In this document: positions 1 to 8,321 of the stretch, piece after piece | How positions within the stretch are numbered: the stretch's first letter is position 1 | Layout of the letters: every line of letters starts with the position of its first letter | Assembly (NCBI RefSeq): GCF_050632745.1 | Contig: NZ_JBODSD010000001.1 | Span: 186,001 to 250,000 of the forward strand | DNA from: Mumia sp050632745 | GTDB taxonomy: Bacteria; Actinomycetota; Actinomycetes; Propionibacteriales; Nocardioidaceae | Direction: 5' to 3' | DNA length: 64,000 bases | The notes under the pieces: generated by a model | Told to the model about the DNA's origin: nothing | Databases searched by the model: none | Seen by the model: only the letters and a program-made list of their open reading frames with translations | Program-made: the position numbers and the translations under genes

Positions 1-28
1 AGTGAGGCCCAGGGACGAAGGACGGACG

Positions 29-2407
29 ATGGCGACCGCACATGCTCCTGACGTCGCCGGGACGAGCCCGCCACCCGCCGGCACGGCGAGCGGCACGGGC
101 CGGTGGCGACGTGCGCCCGGACTCCGCATGCTCGGCGAGAGCAAGGGGTCCGGCTTCAAGCAGCCCACCTACCTCGTACGACGTGGCGACGGGCAGGTCG
201 TCCAGGTGTCGGAGCTGCTGTACCACGTCGTCGGCGAGCTGACCGTCGGCCGGGACAACGTCTCGATCGCGGACGCGGTGAGCCAGTCGTACGGACGCAC
301 CCTCGACGCCGAGGGCCTCGAGTTCCTCCTGCGGGAGCGGCTGCAGCCGCTCGGTCTGGCCGTCGACGGTGACAACGAGCCCGAGGTGACCCCCGCCCCG
401 GTCGCCAAGCCGCTCCTCTCCTTGACGCTGAGGGGTCGGCTGATGCCGGCGCGGACCGTGCGAGCGGTCGCGCGGCACCTCACGTTCCTCTACCGGCCGT
501 GGTTCGTGGCCCTCGCCCTCGTCGCGTTCGTCGGTGTCGGGGTGGGCGTCGTCGTCCGCGGTGACCTCCTTCTGGCGCTGCAGGAGACGCTCGCGTCGCC
601 GGTGCTGCTGCTCGCGCTGCTGGGCATCCTGACGGCGGGCGCGATCGTGCACGAGCTCGGGCACGCGACGGCCTGCCGGTACGGCGGTGCCGAGCCGGGC
701 GCGATCGGGGTCGGCGTCTACCTCGTGTTCCCGGCCTTCTTCACCGACGTCACCGAGTCCTACCGGCTCGGCCGTGGAGGGCGGGTCCGCACCGACCTCG
801 GCGGCCTCTACTTCAACGTGCTGTTCCTCGTCGTGGCAGGCGGGACCTACCTCGCCACGGGCAGCGGACTCGTGCTGCTGGTGATCCTGCTGATGCTCCT
901 CGAGATGGTCCAGCAGCTGATCCCGGTGGTGCGCTTCGACGGCTACTGGATCCTGAGCGACCTCGCCGGGGTGCCGGACCTGTTCGCGCGCGTCAAGCCG
1001 GTCCTGCTGTCGGCGCTCCCCGGCCGCCCGGTCGACCCCACCGTCGCGGACCTGCGACCCGCCTCGCGCCGCCTCGTGGTGGGCTGGGTCGTGGTCGTCG
1101 TGCCGCTCCTCGCGTTCGGGTTCGGGTGGCTCGTCTGGAGCACCCCGACGATCGTCGAGCAGACCCTCGCCGCGCTCGACGCGCAGCGAGCGACCCTCGT
1201 CGCGGCGTGGCGGACGACCGACGTCGTGGTCGTCGTGCTGTCCGTGCTGTCGATGCTGCTGCTCGTGCTGCCGCTCCTCGGCATCGCGGTGCTCTTCCTC
1301 CGGCTGCTGCGGACCGTCGGGCAGATGGTGGGGAGGAGCGTCTGGTACCGGCGCCTCGCCCGCGCGGCCCGGGGATCGGGACGCCACGCCTCCGACGCCG
1401 GGGACGACGCGGCCGAGCCGCCCGAGGAGGTCACCCAGGCGCCCGACGTGCCGCCCCGGCGTACCGGCGCCCTGCTCACCGCGGCGGCGTTCACCGACGA
1501 GGACATGCTGGCGCCCCGCCCGACCCCGGCGCGCCAGGGCTGGCAGGCCTCGGTGTACCGCGCGACCCGCGGCCGGGTGTCACCGAGGCCCGGGCCCGCC
1601 GAGCGCCGCAAGCTCGCGATCGAGTCCCGCCTGCGCTCCCCGATCGAGGGCACCCGGCGCGTCGTGGTCATGAGCCGCAAGGGAGGCGTCGGCAAGACGA
1701 CCATGACCTACGCGGTCGGGGCGACGTTCGCGCTGACACGGGGTGATCGGGTGATCGCTGTCGACGCGAACCCCGACGCCGGCAACCTCGCCCACCGGAT
1801 CGGGCGTCCCAACGAGCTCTCGATCACCGACGTGCTCGCCGCGACCGAGGAGATCGACCGGTACGCGACCCTGCGCCGCTACACGACCCAGGCCGTCGAC
1901 TCGAGGCTCGAAGTGCTCGCCTCCGACGACAACCCCCACATCGAGATGGCGCTCGGGCGCGACGACTACCACCGGCTCATCGAGCTGCTGGACCAGTACT
2001 ACAACCTGATCCTGCTCGACACCGGCACCGGGATCCTCGACAGTGCGAACCAGGGCCTGCTCACCGAGGCCGACCAGCTCGTCCTCGTGCTGAGGGCCGG
2101 GCTCGACGGAGGGCGCGCCGCTGCGCTGACCCTCGACTGGCTCGACGAGCACCACTACGAGGACCTCGTCCAGAACGCGGTCGTCGTGATCAACGGCGTA
2201 CGCCGCGGGGTCGGTGCGCCGCTCGAGCCGATGACCGACCACTTCCTCCAGCGGTGCGCGCAGGTCGTCACCGTGCCGTGGGACAAGACGCTGGAAGCGG
2301 GGGCGCTGACGCTGTTCGGAGACCTCCAGCCGGCGACGAGGGACGCACTCACCGAGGTGGCCGCCGCCGTGGCGGACAACTTCCGTCAGAGAGGGACGAA
2401 ACGATGA
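29..2407 (+). CDS. PqqD-like (RRE) / M50 metalloprotease / MinD-like ATPase fusion protein
   Basis: A 792-aa multidomain protein. Residues about 35-112 resemble a PqqD-type peptide-recognition (RRE) domain. Residues about 150-430 are a polytopic site-2-type M50 metalloprotease with the zinc motif HELGH (208-212) and RFDGYWILSD (302-311), the third-ligand region typical of YydH-like putative peptide zinc metalloproteases. After a linker (about 440-500), residues 505-792 form a MinD/ParA ATPase with deviant Walker A SRKGGVGKTT (549-558), LLDTGTG, and the closing HFLQRCAQVVTVPWDK pattern of the MinD-like ATPases encoded with type VII (ESX) secretion systems. I chose ATG 29 because GGACGAAGGACG lies just upstream; an in-frame GTG at 2 is possible and the frame may extend past the window edge. 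It overlaps the next gene by 4 nt. Domain calls are from motifs; the substrate is unknown. Confidence 0.8.
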   Translation: MATAHAPDVAGTSPPPAGTASGTGRWRRAPGLRMLGESKGSGFKQPTYLVRRGDGQVVQVSELLYHVVGELTVGRDNVSIADAVSQSYGRTLDAEGLEFLLRERLQPLGLAVDGDNEPEVTPAPVAKPLLSLTLRGRLMPARTVRAVARHLTFLYRPWFVALALVAFVGVGVGVVVRGDLLLALQETLASPVLLLALLGILTAGAIVHELGHATACRYGGAEPGAIGVGVYLVFPAFFTDVTESYRLGRGGRVRTDLGGLYFNVLFLVVAGGTYLATGSGLVLLVILLMLLEMVQQLIPVVRFDGYWILSDLAGVPDLFARVKPVLLSALPGRPVDPTVADLRPASRRLVVGWVVVVVPLLAFGFGWLVWSTPTIVEQTLAALDAQRATLVAAWRTTDVVVVVLSVLSMLLLVLPLLGIAVLFLRLLRTVGQMVGRSVWYRRLARAARGSGRHASDAGDDAAEPPEEVTQAPDVPPRRTGALLTAAAFTDEDMLAPRPTPARQGWQASVYRATRGRVSPRPGPAERRKLAIESRLRSPIEGTRRVVVMSRKGGVGKTTMTYAVGATFALTRGDRVIAVDANPDAGNLAHRIGRPNELSITDVLAATEEIDRYATLRRYTTQAVDSRLEVLASDDNPHIEMALGRDDYHRLIELLDQYYNLILLDTGTGILDSANQGLLTEADQLVLVLRAGLDGGRAAALTLDWLDEHHYEDLVQNAVVVINGVRRGVGAPLEPMTDHFLQRCAQVVTVPWDKTLEAGALTLFGDLQPATRDALTEVAAAVADNFRQRGTKR

Positions 2408-3132
2408 GGACACGAACGACGACAGCCGGCCTTGCCCTGGCGCTCGGCGGGATCTTGGTCGCGACCGGCTCGGCCGCCGCGACGGGTGCGGCAGCGCGCC
2501 ACGGCGACGAGGTGGGCACCGTCGACGCCGTCGCGTCGTCCCAGCCGACCGGTGCCCACCCGACGGACTCCGACGAGGTCGTGAAGTACCGCTGGAAGGA
2601 CAGCCGACGCCTGAAGGCCGACGCGGTCGCCACCAGCTCGGCCGTCTGCGACGGCTGCTCGGGCGACGCCGTCACGCTCGAGGTCGTGTACGGGTGGCGG
2701 ACCCGGAGCGCGACCGCGGACAACGTCGCCTCCGCGTGGTCGTCCTGCGGCATGTCGTGCGGCGCGAGCGCACTCTCCGTCCAGCTCGTCGTCCTGCCGC
2801 GCGGCCGGACGATCGAGGCGAACAACCGGGCGCTGGCGCTCAACGCTGCCTGCACGGAGTGCCGGTCGGTCGCGGCGGCGTACCAGGTCGTGGTCGCCGA
2901 GCGCGGCGCGAAGCCGCTGTCGCGCGCCGAGCGCCGCGAGCTCGAGGCGCTGGTCGCGCAGCTCCACGACCAGATGCAGACCGCGACGTCGGCCGAGCGG
3001 TTCGGGCGCCGCGCCGCCAAGAGGCAGGCCGCTCGCGTGACCAGGGCGGGCCTCGAGGACCTCGCCGCCTTCGCGGTGGACGCCACCGGCGGGAGCATCG
3101 AGCGCAAGGACGCCGACGTCCGCGTCCGCTGA
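2404..3132 (+). CDS. Secreted protein with three cysteine-pair motifs
   Basis: A 242-aa protein of no family I recognise. It opens with an Arg-containing n-region and a hydrophobic Ala/Gly/Leu stretch (about residues 8-30) consistent with a Sec signal peptide. The mature part has three cysteine pairs, CDGC, CGMSC and CTEC, spaced through its first half, followed by a charged Arg/Glu-rich probable helical tail. Its ATG overlaps the stop of the metalloprotease-ATPase fusion (ATGA), so the two are translationally coupled; it may be the substrate or extracytoplasmic partner of that protein. The paired cysteines could form disulfides, bind metal, or be modified. Function is not assigned. Confidence 0.75.
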   Translation: MRTRTTTAGLALALGGILVATGSAAATGAAARHGDEVGTVDAVASSQPTGAHPTDSDEVVKYRWKDSRRLKADAVATSSAVCDGCSGDAVTLEVVYGWRTRSATADNVASAWSSCGMSCGASALSVQLVVLPRGRTIEANNRALALNAACTECRSVAAAYQVVVAERGAKPLSRAERRELEALVAQLHDQMQTATSAERFGRRAAKRQAARVTRAGLEDLAAFAVDATGGSIERKDADVRVR

Positions 3133-3162
3133 TCGTACGGAGGGCGTGGCACACTCCCTCCC

Positions 3163-4254
3163 ATGTGGACACCGTGGTCCCGTCGCTCGCTCGGGTCGGC
3201 CGAGGACCGTGCGACGTACGAGACGCTGCACACGGCCTCCCTGGCAGCGCCGGCGCTGCGCCGCGGCCTCGACGAGGACAGCGCGTCGGCGTCGCTGAAG
3301 CACCTCCGCACTCTCCTCGGGGCGCCGTCGGTGGCGCTGACCGACACCGAGCGGGTCCTCGCGGTCGAAGGCTCCCGCGAGCGGCGCTCCGACGCGATGG
3401 AGCTCGCGAAGCAGGCGATCGCCGCCGGGACGACCCAGGCCTTCAGCACGCCGCACGCGCACTACCCCCACGCGATCGTGGCCCCGCTGACGGTCGAGGA
3501 CGCGGTCGTCGGGGCGGTGGTGGTGAGGGCACCCACGAGCTCGGCCGGTCTCGCCCGGGCGACCACGGAGGTCGCCCGGTGGGTGTCGAGCCAGCTCGAG
3601 CTCGCCGAGCTCGACAAGTCCCGGACGGCGCTGATGGAGGCAGAGCTGCGGGCGCTGCGGGCCCAGATCTCCCCGCACTTCGTCTACAACTCGCTCGGCG
3701 CCATCGCCTCCTTCGTCCGCACCGACCCGGAGCGGGCCCGTGAGCTGCTGCTCGAGTTCGCCGACTTCACCCGCTACTCCTTCCGGCGGCACGGCGAGTT
3801 CACGACGCTGGCCGACGAGCTCCGCTCGATCGAGCGCTATCTGGTGCTCGAGAAGGCGCGCTTCGGCGACCGGCTCCAGGTGACGGTGCAGGTGGCGCCG
3901 GAGGTCCTCGCGGTGACGCTGCCGTTCCTCTCCATCCAGCCGCTGGTCGAGAACGCCGTCCGGCACGGCCTGGAGCGCAAGGCCGACGGGGGCACCGTCG
4001 TCGTGATCGCCCGCGACGCCGGGAACGAGGCTGTGATCACGGTCGAGGACGACGGGGTCGGTGAGGATCCGGACCGCGTACGCCGTGCGCTGGCCGGCGA
4101 CAGCGCCGGAGACTCCGTCGGGCTCGGCAACGTGGACGAGCGGATGCGGACCGTGTACGGCAACGCGTACGGGATCGTGGTCGAGACCGCGCCCGGGGCC
4201 GGGACGAAGGTGATCGTCCGCGTGCCGAAGTACGCGCCGGGCGCCGAGCGCTGA
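3163..4254 (+). CDS. LytS-type sensor histidine kinase (His_kinase/HATPase_c)
   Basis: A 363-aa cytosolic-looking kinase. The N-terminal half (about 20-150) has a GAF-like sensing layout and no clear membrane segment. The His_kinase motif LRAQISPHFVYNSL carries the predicted phospho-acceptor His172; an HATPase_c domain follows with N-box ENAVRHG and the glycine box VGLGNVDERM. This is the LytS/YehU architecture, which pairs with LytTR response regulators, and such a regulator is encoded 66 bp downstream. The next genes are a small membrane protein and a sodium:solute symporter, so the pair probably senses a carbon source taken up by that symporter (inference by analogy with LytS/LytTR control of pyruvate and acetate uptake). 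Confidence 0.9.
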   Translation: MWTPWSRRSLGSAEDRATYETLHTASLAAPALRRGLDEDSASASLKHLRTLLGAPSVALTDTERVLAVEGSRERRSDAMELAKQAIAAGTTQAFSTPHAHYPHAIVAPLTVEDAVVGAVVVRAPTSSAGLARATTEVARWVSSQLELAELDKSRTALMEAELRALRAQISPHFVYNSLGAIASFVRTDPERARELLLEFADFTRYSFRRHGEFTTLADELRSIERYLVLEKARFGDRLQVTVQVAPEVLAVTLPFLSIQPLVENAVRHGLERKADGGTVVVIARDAGNEAVITVEDDGVGEDPDRVRRALAGDSAGDSVGLGNVDERMRTVYGNAYGIVVETAPGAGTKVIVRVPKYAPGAER

Positions 4255-4320
4255 GTCCGGTCCGGAGCCAGGCCCCGGCCACGTGACGGGGACCACAGGC
4301 GACGCCTAGACTCGGGCGCC

Positions 4321-5073
4321 ATGGGTCTGAACGTTCTCGTCGCCGACGACGAGCAACCGGTCCTCGACGAGCTCGTGTACCTCCTCGAGCGCGACGAGCG
4401 GATCGACCACGTCCGGGCGGTCGCCTCCGGTGCCGACGTCCTGCGGGCGCTGGAGACCGACCCGGTCGACGCGGTGTTCCTCGACATCGCCATGCCGGCC
4501 CTGTCCGGACTGGAGGTCGCGCGAGTCCTCGCCCGCTTCAGGACGCAGCCCAAGGTCGTCTTCGTGACCGCCCACGAGGACCACGCCGTCGACGCGTGGG
4601 ACCTCGACGCCGTCGACTACGTTCTCAAGCCCGTCGCCGAGGACCGGCTCCGCGAGTCGGTTCGCCGGGTGTGCGGCGCCCGCTCCCCGCAGACGTCGTC
4701 CGCCGCGCCCGACGACGACGTGGTCGCGGTGGAGCTCGCGGGCGTCACCCGCTTCGTGCCGCGCAGCAGCATCGCCTACGTCGAGGCGCAGGGCGACTAC
4801 GTGCGGCTGCACACCGTCGAGGGCGAGAGCCACCTGCTCCGTACGGCGCTGGTGACGCTGGAGCACGAGTGGGCCTCGGCCGGGTTCGTCCGGATCCACC
4901 GCAGCCTCCTCGTGGCGTCCTCGCGGGTCCGGGAGGTCCGGATGATCGCCGGCCGGTGCTCGGTCCTCGTCGACGCCGGCGGCCCGCCGTACACCGAGCT
5001 CCAGGTCGCGCGCCGCCACACGCGCGACCTGCGCGACCTGGTCCAGCAGCGGTCGCGCTCCGGCGGTGGGTGA
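4321..5073 (+). CDS. LytTR-family response regulator
   Basis: A 250-aa regulator. The receiver domain occupies about 1-125, with the acidic pocket DD at 9-10, phospho-acceptor Asp55 (VFLDIAMP) and the conserved Lys in VLKPVAEDRL. The C-terminal LytTR DNA-binding domain (about 140-245) shows the typical sequence AYVEAQGDYVRLH and FVRIHRSLLV. A TAGACT -10 element at 4307-4312 lies 8 nt before the ATG, so it may have its own nearly leaderless transcript besides read-through from the kinase gene. Its likely target is the following symporter operon. LytTR proteins bind imperfect direct repeats; I did not find a convincing pair here. Confidence 0.92.
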   Translation: MGLNVLVADDEQPVLDELVYLLERDERIDHVRAVASGADVLRALETDPVDAVFLDIAMPALSGLEVARVLARFRTQPKVVFVTAHEDHAVDAWDLDAVDYVLKPVAEDRLRESVRRVCGARSPQTSSAAPDDDVVAVELAGVTRFVPRSSIAYVEAQGDYVRLHTVEGESHLLRTALVTLEHEWASAGFVRIHRSLLVASSRVREVRMIAGRCSVLVDAGGPPYTELQVARRHTRDLRDLVQQRSRSGGG

Positions 5074-5452
5074 CGTGACGGACACCGACCCGGCCTCCAC
5101 CCGGGTCCGCGTCACCAGCCCGCACACGGCCGCACACCCGCGCCGGCGCCGTACCGTCGTGCAGGAGATCGACGAGGAGACGGCGATCGGCGAGGTCTAC
5201 ATGCGCTCGCTGGTCCGCTCGCAGCTGCGCCTGGCGCTGATCGTCGCGGTCGTCGTCGCGGTCGGGATCGGGGGACTGCCGATCGTCTTCGTCCTGACCC
5301 ACCTCGAGGCCGTCCAGATCGGGCCCCTCCCGCTGCCGTGGTGGATCCTCGGGGTCGCCGTCTACCCGGTGCTGTTCCTGATCGGGTGGGCGTTCGTCGC
5401 CGCGTCGGAGCGCAACGAGCGGGCGTTCAGCGACCTCGTCGAACGCCCGTAG
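5066..5452 (+). CDS. Small two-TM membrane protein, DUF485-like symporter partner
   Basis: A 128-aa protein with a charged N-terminus, two hydrophobic segments (about residues 51-73 and 90-112) and a charged tail. The topology and position directly before a sodium:solute symporter match the DUF485 small subunits that accompany ActP/MctC transporters, though the residue similarity to DUF485 is weak. The GTG at 5066 overlaps the LytTR stop; an alternative GTG at 5075 starts 1 nt after it. Either way it is coupled to the regulator and lies 18 bp before the symporter, arguing for one operon from the histidine kinase to the transporter. It probably stabilises or tunes the transporter. Confidence 0.75.
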   Translation: MGDVTDTDPASTRVRVTSPHTAAHPRRRRTVVQEIDEETAIGEVYMRSLVRSQLRLALIVAVVVAVGIGGLPIVFVLTHLEAVQIGPLPLPWWILGVAVYPVLFLIGWAFVAASERNERAFSDLVERP

Positions 5453-5470
5453 GCGGGCCGGGAGCCTGCC

Positions 5471-6982
5471 GTGAACAGCACCTACGCCGCCGTCGCCGTC
5501 GCCGTGGTCGCCCTGGCGACGCTCGGCATCGGACTCTTCGGACTGCGCTTCAGCCGGACCACCTCGGACTTCTACGTCGCGTCGCGCTCGGTCAGCCCGC
5601 TGTGGAACTCCTCGGCGATCGGCGGCGAGTACCTGTCGGCGGCGTCGTACCTCGGTGTCGCCGGTCTGATCCTCACCTACGGCGCCGACATGGTGTGGTT
5701 CCCGGTCGGGTGGACGGCGGGCTACCTGGTCCTGCTCGCGTTCGTGGCGGCCCCGCTGCGGCGTTCCGGGGCGTACACGCTGCCGGACTTCACCCAGATG
5801 CGCGTCCAGTCGACGACGGCCCGGGCGGTCGCGTCGATGCTCGTCGTGGTCATCGGGTGGCTCTACCTGATGCCGCAGTTCCAGGGTGCGGGGCTGGTCC
5901 TGCACACCGTGACCGGGGCGCCGACCTGGGTCGGATCGGTGCTCGTCGCCGGGATCGTCGTGGTGAACGTGGTGTCGGGCGGGATGCGGAGCATCACCTT
6001 CGTCCAGGCCTTCCAGTACTGGCTGAAGCTCACCGCCCTCCTCGTGCCGCTGATGTTCCTCCTGCACGCGTGGACCGAGGACGGGCGCCCGACGCCGAGC
6101 GACGCCGGTGCCTCCGGCAGCTGGCTGTCGCCGATGGCGGCGGAGGGGACGGGCCTCGCGCTCTACGCGACGTACTCGCTCATCGTCGCCACGTTCCTCG
6201 GCACGATGGGCCTGCCGCACGTGGTGGTGCGCTTCTACACCAACCCCGACGGCCGCGCCGCGCGCCGGACGACCTTGCTGGTCCTGGCGCTGCTCGGGTT
6301 CTTCTACCTGCTCCCGACGACGTACGGGGTGATCGGCAGGGTGTACGCCGCCGACCTCGTCGACACGGGGAACACCGACATCGTCGTGCTCGAGCTGCCG
6401 ATGCGGATGATCGGCGGCTCGCTCGGCGACGTGCTCGGAGCGCTGCTCACCGCTGGTGCCTTCGCGGCGTTCCTGTCGACCTCGTCCGGTCTCACGATGT
6501 CGGTTGCCGGGGTCCTCGCGCAGGGCTCGGTCGGACGGCGCTACCTCGGGCCGGTCGCCGGCCTGCGCGCCGGCGCCGTGGTGGGGACGCTGTTCCCGCT
6601 CGTGCTGGCGCTCGCGTCGGAGCAGATCGCGGTGGCCAGCTCGGTCGGGTTCGCCTTCGCCGTGGCCGCGTCGACCTTCTGCCCGCTGCTGGTGCTGGGC
6701 ATCTGGTGGCGCCGGCTGACGGCTGCGGGCGCGGTCGCGGGCATGCTCGCCGGCGGGCTGGGGGCCGGTGCAGCTGTGGTGGCGACGATCGTGCGCGGCA
6801 CCGACGACGGGTGGCTCGACCTCCTCCTGTCGCGCCCGGCCGCATGGTCGGTGCCGCTGGCCTTCGCCGCGATGGTCGGCGTCTCGCTGCTGACCCAGAA
6901 CCGCCGGCCGTCCAACGTGGCGCGGACGATGGTGCGCCTCCACACCCCCGAGCGGCTCCGGCTCGACCGGGCCGACGCCTGA
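5471..6982 (+). CDS. Sodium:solute symporter (SSS family), acetate/monocarboxylate type
   Basis: A 503-aa polytopic inner-membrane transporter with about 13 hydrophobic segments. The SSS signature is seen in SAIGGEYLSAASYLGVAGL near TM2 and GTMGLPHVVVRFY in the middle, both typical of cation:acetate symporters. It should couple uptake of a short-chain monocarboxylate to Na+ or H+; acetate, propionate or pyruvate are all possible. It starts with GTG at 5471 and belongs to the LytS-LytTR-small protein-symporter group. A second SSS transporter of the same type is encoded at 12056-13708 with a different upstream control region, so the two are probably paralogues with different induction or affinity. 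Confidence 0.9.
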   Translation: MNSTYAAVAVAVVALATLGIGLFGLRFSRTTSDFYVASRSVSPLWNSSAIGGEYLSAASYLGVAGLILTYGADMVWFPVGWTAGYLVLLAFVAAPLRRSGAYTLPDFTQMRVQSTTARAVASMLVVVIGWLYLMPQFQGAGLVLHTVTGAPTWVGSVLVAGIVVVNVVSGGMRSITFVQAFQYWLKLTALLVPLMFLLHAWTEDGRPTPSDAGASGSWLSPMAAEGTGLALYATYSLIVATFLGTMGLPHVVVRFYTNPDGRAARRTTLLVLALLGFFYLLPTTYGVIGRVYAADLVDTGNTDIVVLELPMRMIGGSLGDVLGALLTAGAFAAFLSTSSGLTMSVAGVLAQGSVGRRYLGPVAGLRAGAVVGTLFPLVLALASEQIAVASSVGFAFAVAASTFCPLLVLGIWWRRLTAAGAVAGMLAGGLGAGAAVVATIVRGTDDGWLDLLLSRPAAWSVPLAFAAMVGVSLLTQNRRPSNVARTMVRLHTPERLRLDRADA

Positions 6983-6998
6983 CGCGACGCCGCCGGGG

Positions 6999-8255
6999 CT
7001 ACCCGACGGGACCTTCGCCGAGCGTGACCGTCGCCGTGTGGCTCTGACCCGCGGTGTCGGTCCACGCGATGCTCACCCGGTCGCCGGCGTCATGGCTCGC
7101 GATCGTCTCTGAGAGGGCGTCCGCGGAGGTGGTCGCGGTGCCGTCGAGCGCCGTGATGATGTCGCCGGCGGTGACTCCGGCGTCCGCCGCCGCGGACCCC
7201 TCGACCGTGCCGGCGATGACGACGCCGGACAGCGCGGACTGCTGCTGCGGGAGCTCGTAGCCGTAGCCGTAGCCGTAGCCGTACCCGTACGTTCCGTCCG
7301 AGCCGTACTGCTCGCCCGGGAGGACGGCGCTCGCGGTGTTGGCGAGCGTGACGCCGAGGAACGCGGTCGCGCCGATCTGGACGGTGCCGCTCTCCTGGCC
7401 CGAGCTGATCTGGTGGACGATGCGCAGCGCGGTGGCGATGGGGATCGCGTACGCCGTCACGTCGGCCGACCCGCTCGACGCGGTGTCCATCCCGACGACC
7501 TCGCCGTCGTCGTCGTACAGCGGTCCGCCGGAGTCGCCCGAGACGATGTCGGCGTTGATCTCGATCAGGTTGGTCAGGTGCTCCGACCCGCCGGACTCGT
7601 CGGACACGGTGATCGCCTGCTCCAGCGCGGTCACGGTCCCCGCGGCGGCGCTGGCCTCGGAGGTCCCGCCGGCGTTCCCGACACCGACGACCGCGTCGCC
7701 GACCTGCACCGGCTCGTCGGTGTCGGTGGTGACGGTGCGGAGCCCCGAGGCGTCCTCGAGCTGGAGCAGCGCCACGTCGGACGTGGCGTCGTACCCGACG
7801 ACCTCGGCCTCGTACGTCGCGCCCGTCGATGCGATCTCGACCGAGATCGCGGTCGCGCCCTCGACGACGTGGTGGTTGGTGAGGACCTCGCCGTCCGAGG
7901 TCAGCACCATGCCGGTCCCGGCGGCCTGGCCGCTGCCGTAGTCGAGGGTGGTCGTGATGTAGACCAGGCCGACCTTCTGCGCCGCGGTGGCGCTGGTGGT
8001 CTCGGTGCTGGGCGTCCCGGTGCCGCTCTGGTCGCCGTACGGGTTCGTCCACGGGTCGGCGACCGCGGTCGTCCCGTTCGTCGACGGGGGAGCGGACGTG
8101 ATCGCGGCCGCGGACGCGTACCCGACACCGAAGGTGCCGAGCACGGCCGCGGCCGCCAGACCGGCGATGCCGGTGCGTGCGAAGGTGCGGGTCACGGAAC
8201 GCCGAGAACCGAGGTGGCGGGGCTGCGTGGCCTGAGGCGAGGTCGTCGTGTCCAT
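6999..8255 (-). CDS. Secreted S1C trypsin-like serine protease with PDZ domain
   Basis: A 418-aa HtrA/DegP-like protein. A signal or anchor segment sits at about residues 28-51. The chymotrypsin-fold domain (about 90-290) contains the catalytic triad: His129 in LTNHHVV, Asp160 in SDVALLQL and Ser242 in SGDSGGPL. A PDZ domain occupies the C-terminal 110 residues. Between them lies a Gly-Tyr run (YGYGYGYGYGYE) encoded by a hexanucleotide repeat. It probably degrades or senses damaged proteins outside the membrane. It starts 66 bp after the helicase stop, but has its own candidate control region with three TCACAGG-like heptamers (8277-8305) like those before phoP. Confidence 0.92.
   Translation of the reverse strand: MDTTTSPQATQPRHLGSRRSVTRTFARTGIAGLAAAAVLGTFGVGYASAAAITSAPPSTNGTTAVADPWTNPYGDQSGTGTPSTETTSATAAQKVGLVYITTTLDYGSGQAAGTGMVLTSDGEVLTNHHVVEGATAISVEIASTGATYEAEVVGYDATSDVALLQLEDASGLRTVTTDTDEPVQVGDAVVGVGNAGGTSEASAAAGTVTALEQAITVSDESGGSEHLTNLIEINADIVSGDSGGPLYDDDGEVVGMDTASSGSADVTAYAIPIATALRIVHQISSGQESGTVQIGATAFLGVTLANTASAVLPGEQYGSDGTYGYGYGYGYGYELPQQQSALSGVVIAGTVEGSAAADAGVTAGDIITALDGTATTSADALSETIASHDAGDRVSIAWTDTAGQSHTATVTLGEGPVG
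7257..7290 (-). repeat. GTAGCC hexanucleotide repeat encoding Gly-Tyr pairs
   Basis: Four exact GTAGCC units (plus-strand sense, 7257-7280) are followed by the variants GTACCC and GTAC. On the coding strand they specify the (Gly-Tyr)n linker between the protease and PDZ domains of the S1C protease. Gain or loss of a unit would change the linker by two residues without shifting the frame. Confidence 0.85.
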
Positions 8256-8276
8256 GACCTCAGTGCAACGCCGCCA

Positions 8277-8305
8277 CCTGGGGGAACCCTGTGAGCGTCC
8301 TGTGC
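8277..8305 (-). promoter_or_regulatory. Triple PhoP-box-like heptamers upstream of the S1C protease gene
   Basis: Read on the minus strand the site is GCACAGG, ACGC, TCACAGG, GTTC, CCCCAGG: three heptamers with 4-bp spacers, an 11-bp period. It begins about 22 bp before the protease start (8255). The same arrangement occurs at 57657-57685 and 60287-60315. Mycobacterial PhoP binds TCACAGC-N4-TCACAGC, so a PhoP family regulator, probably the one encoded at 57720, is the likely ligand. Only the sequence repetition is observed; binding is inferred. Confidence 0.65.
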
Positions 8306-8321
8306 AGGAGCGAAGGGTTCG

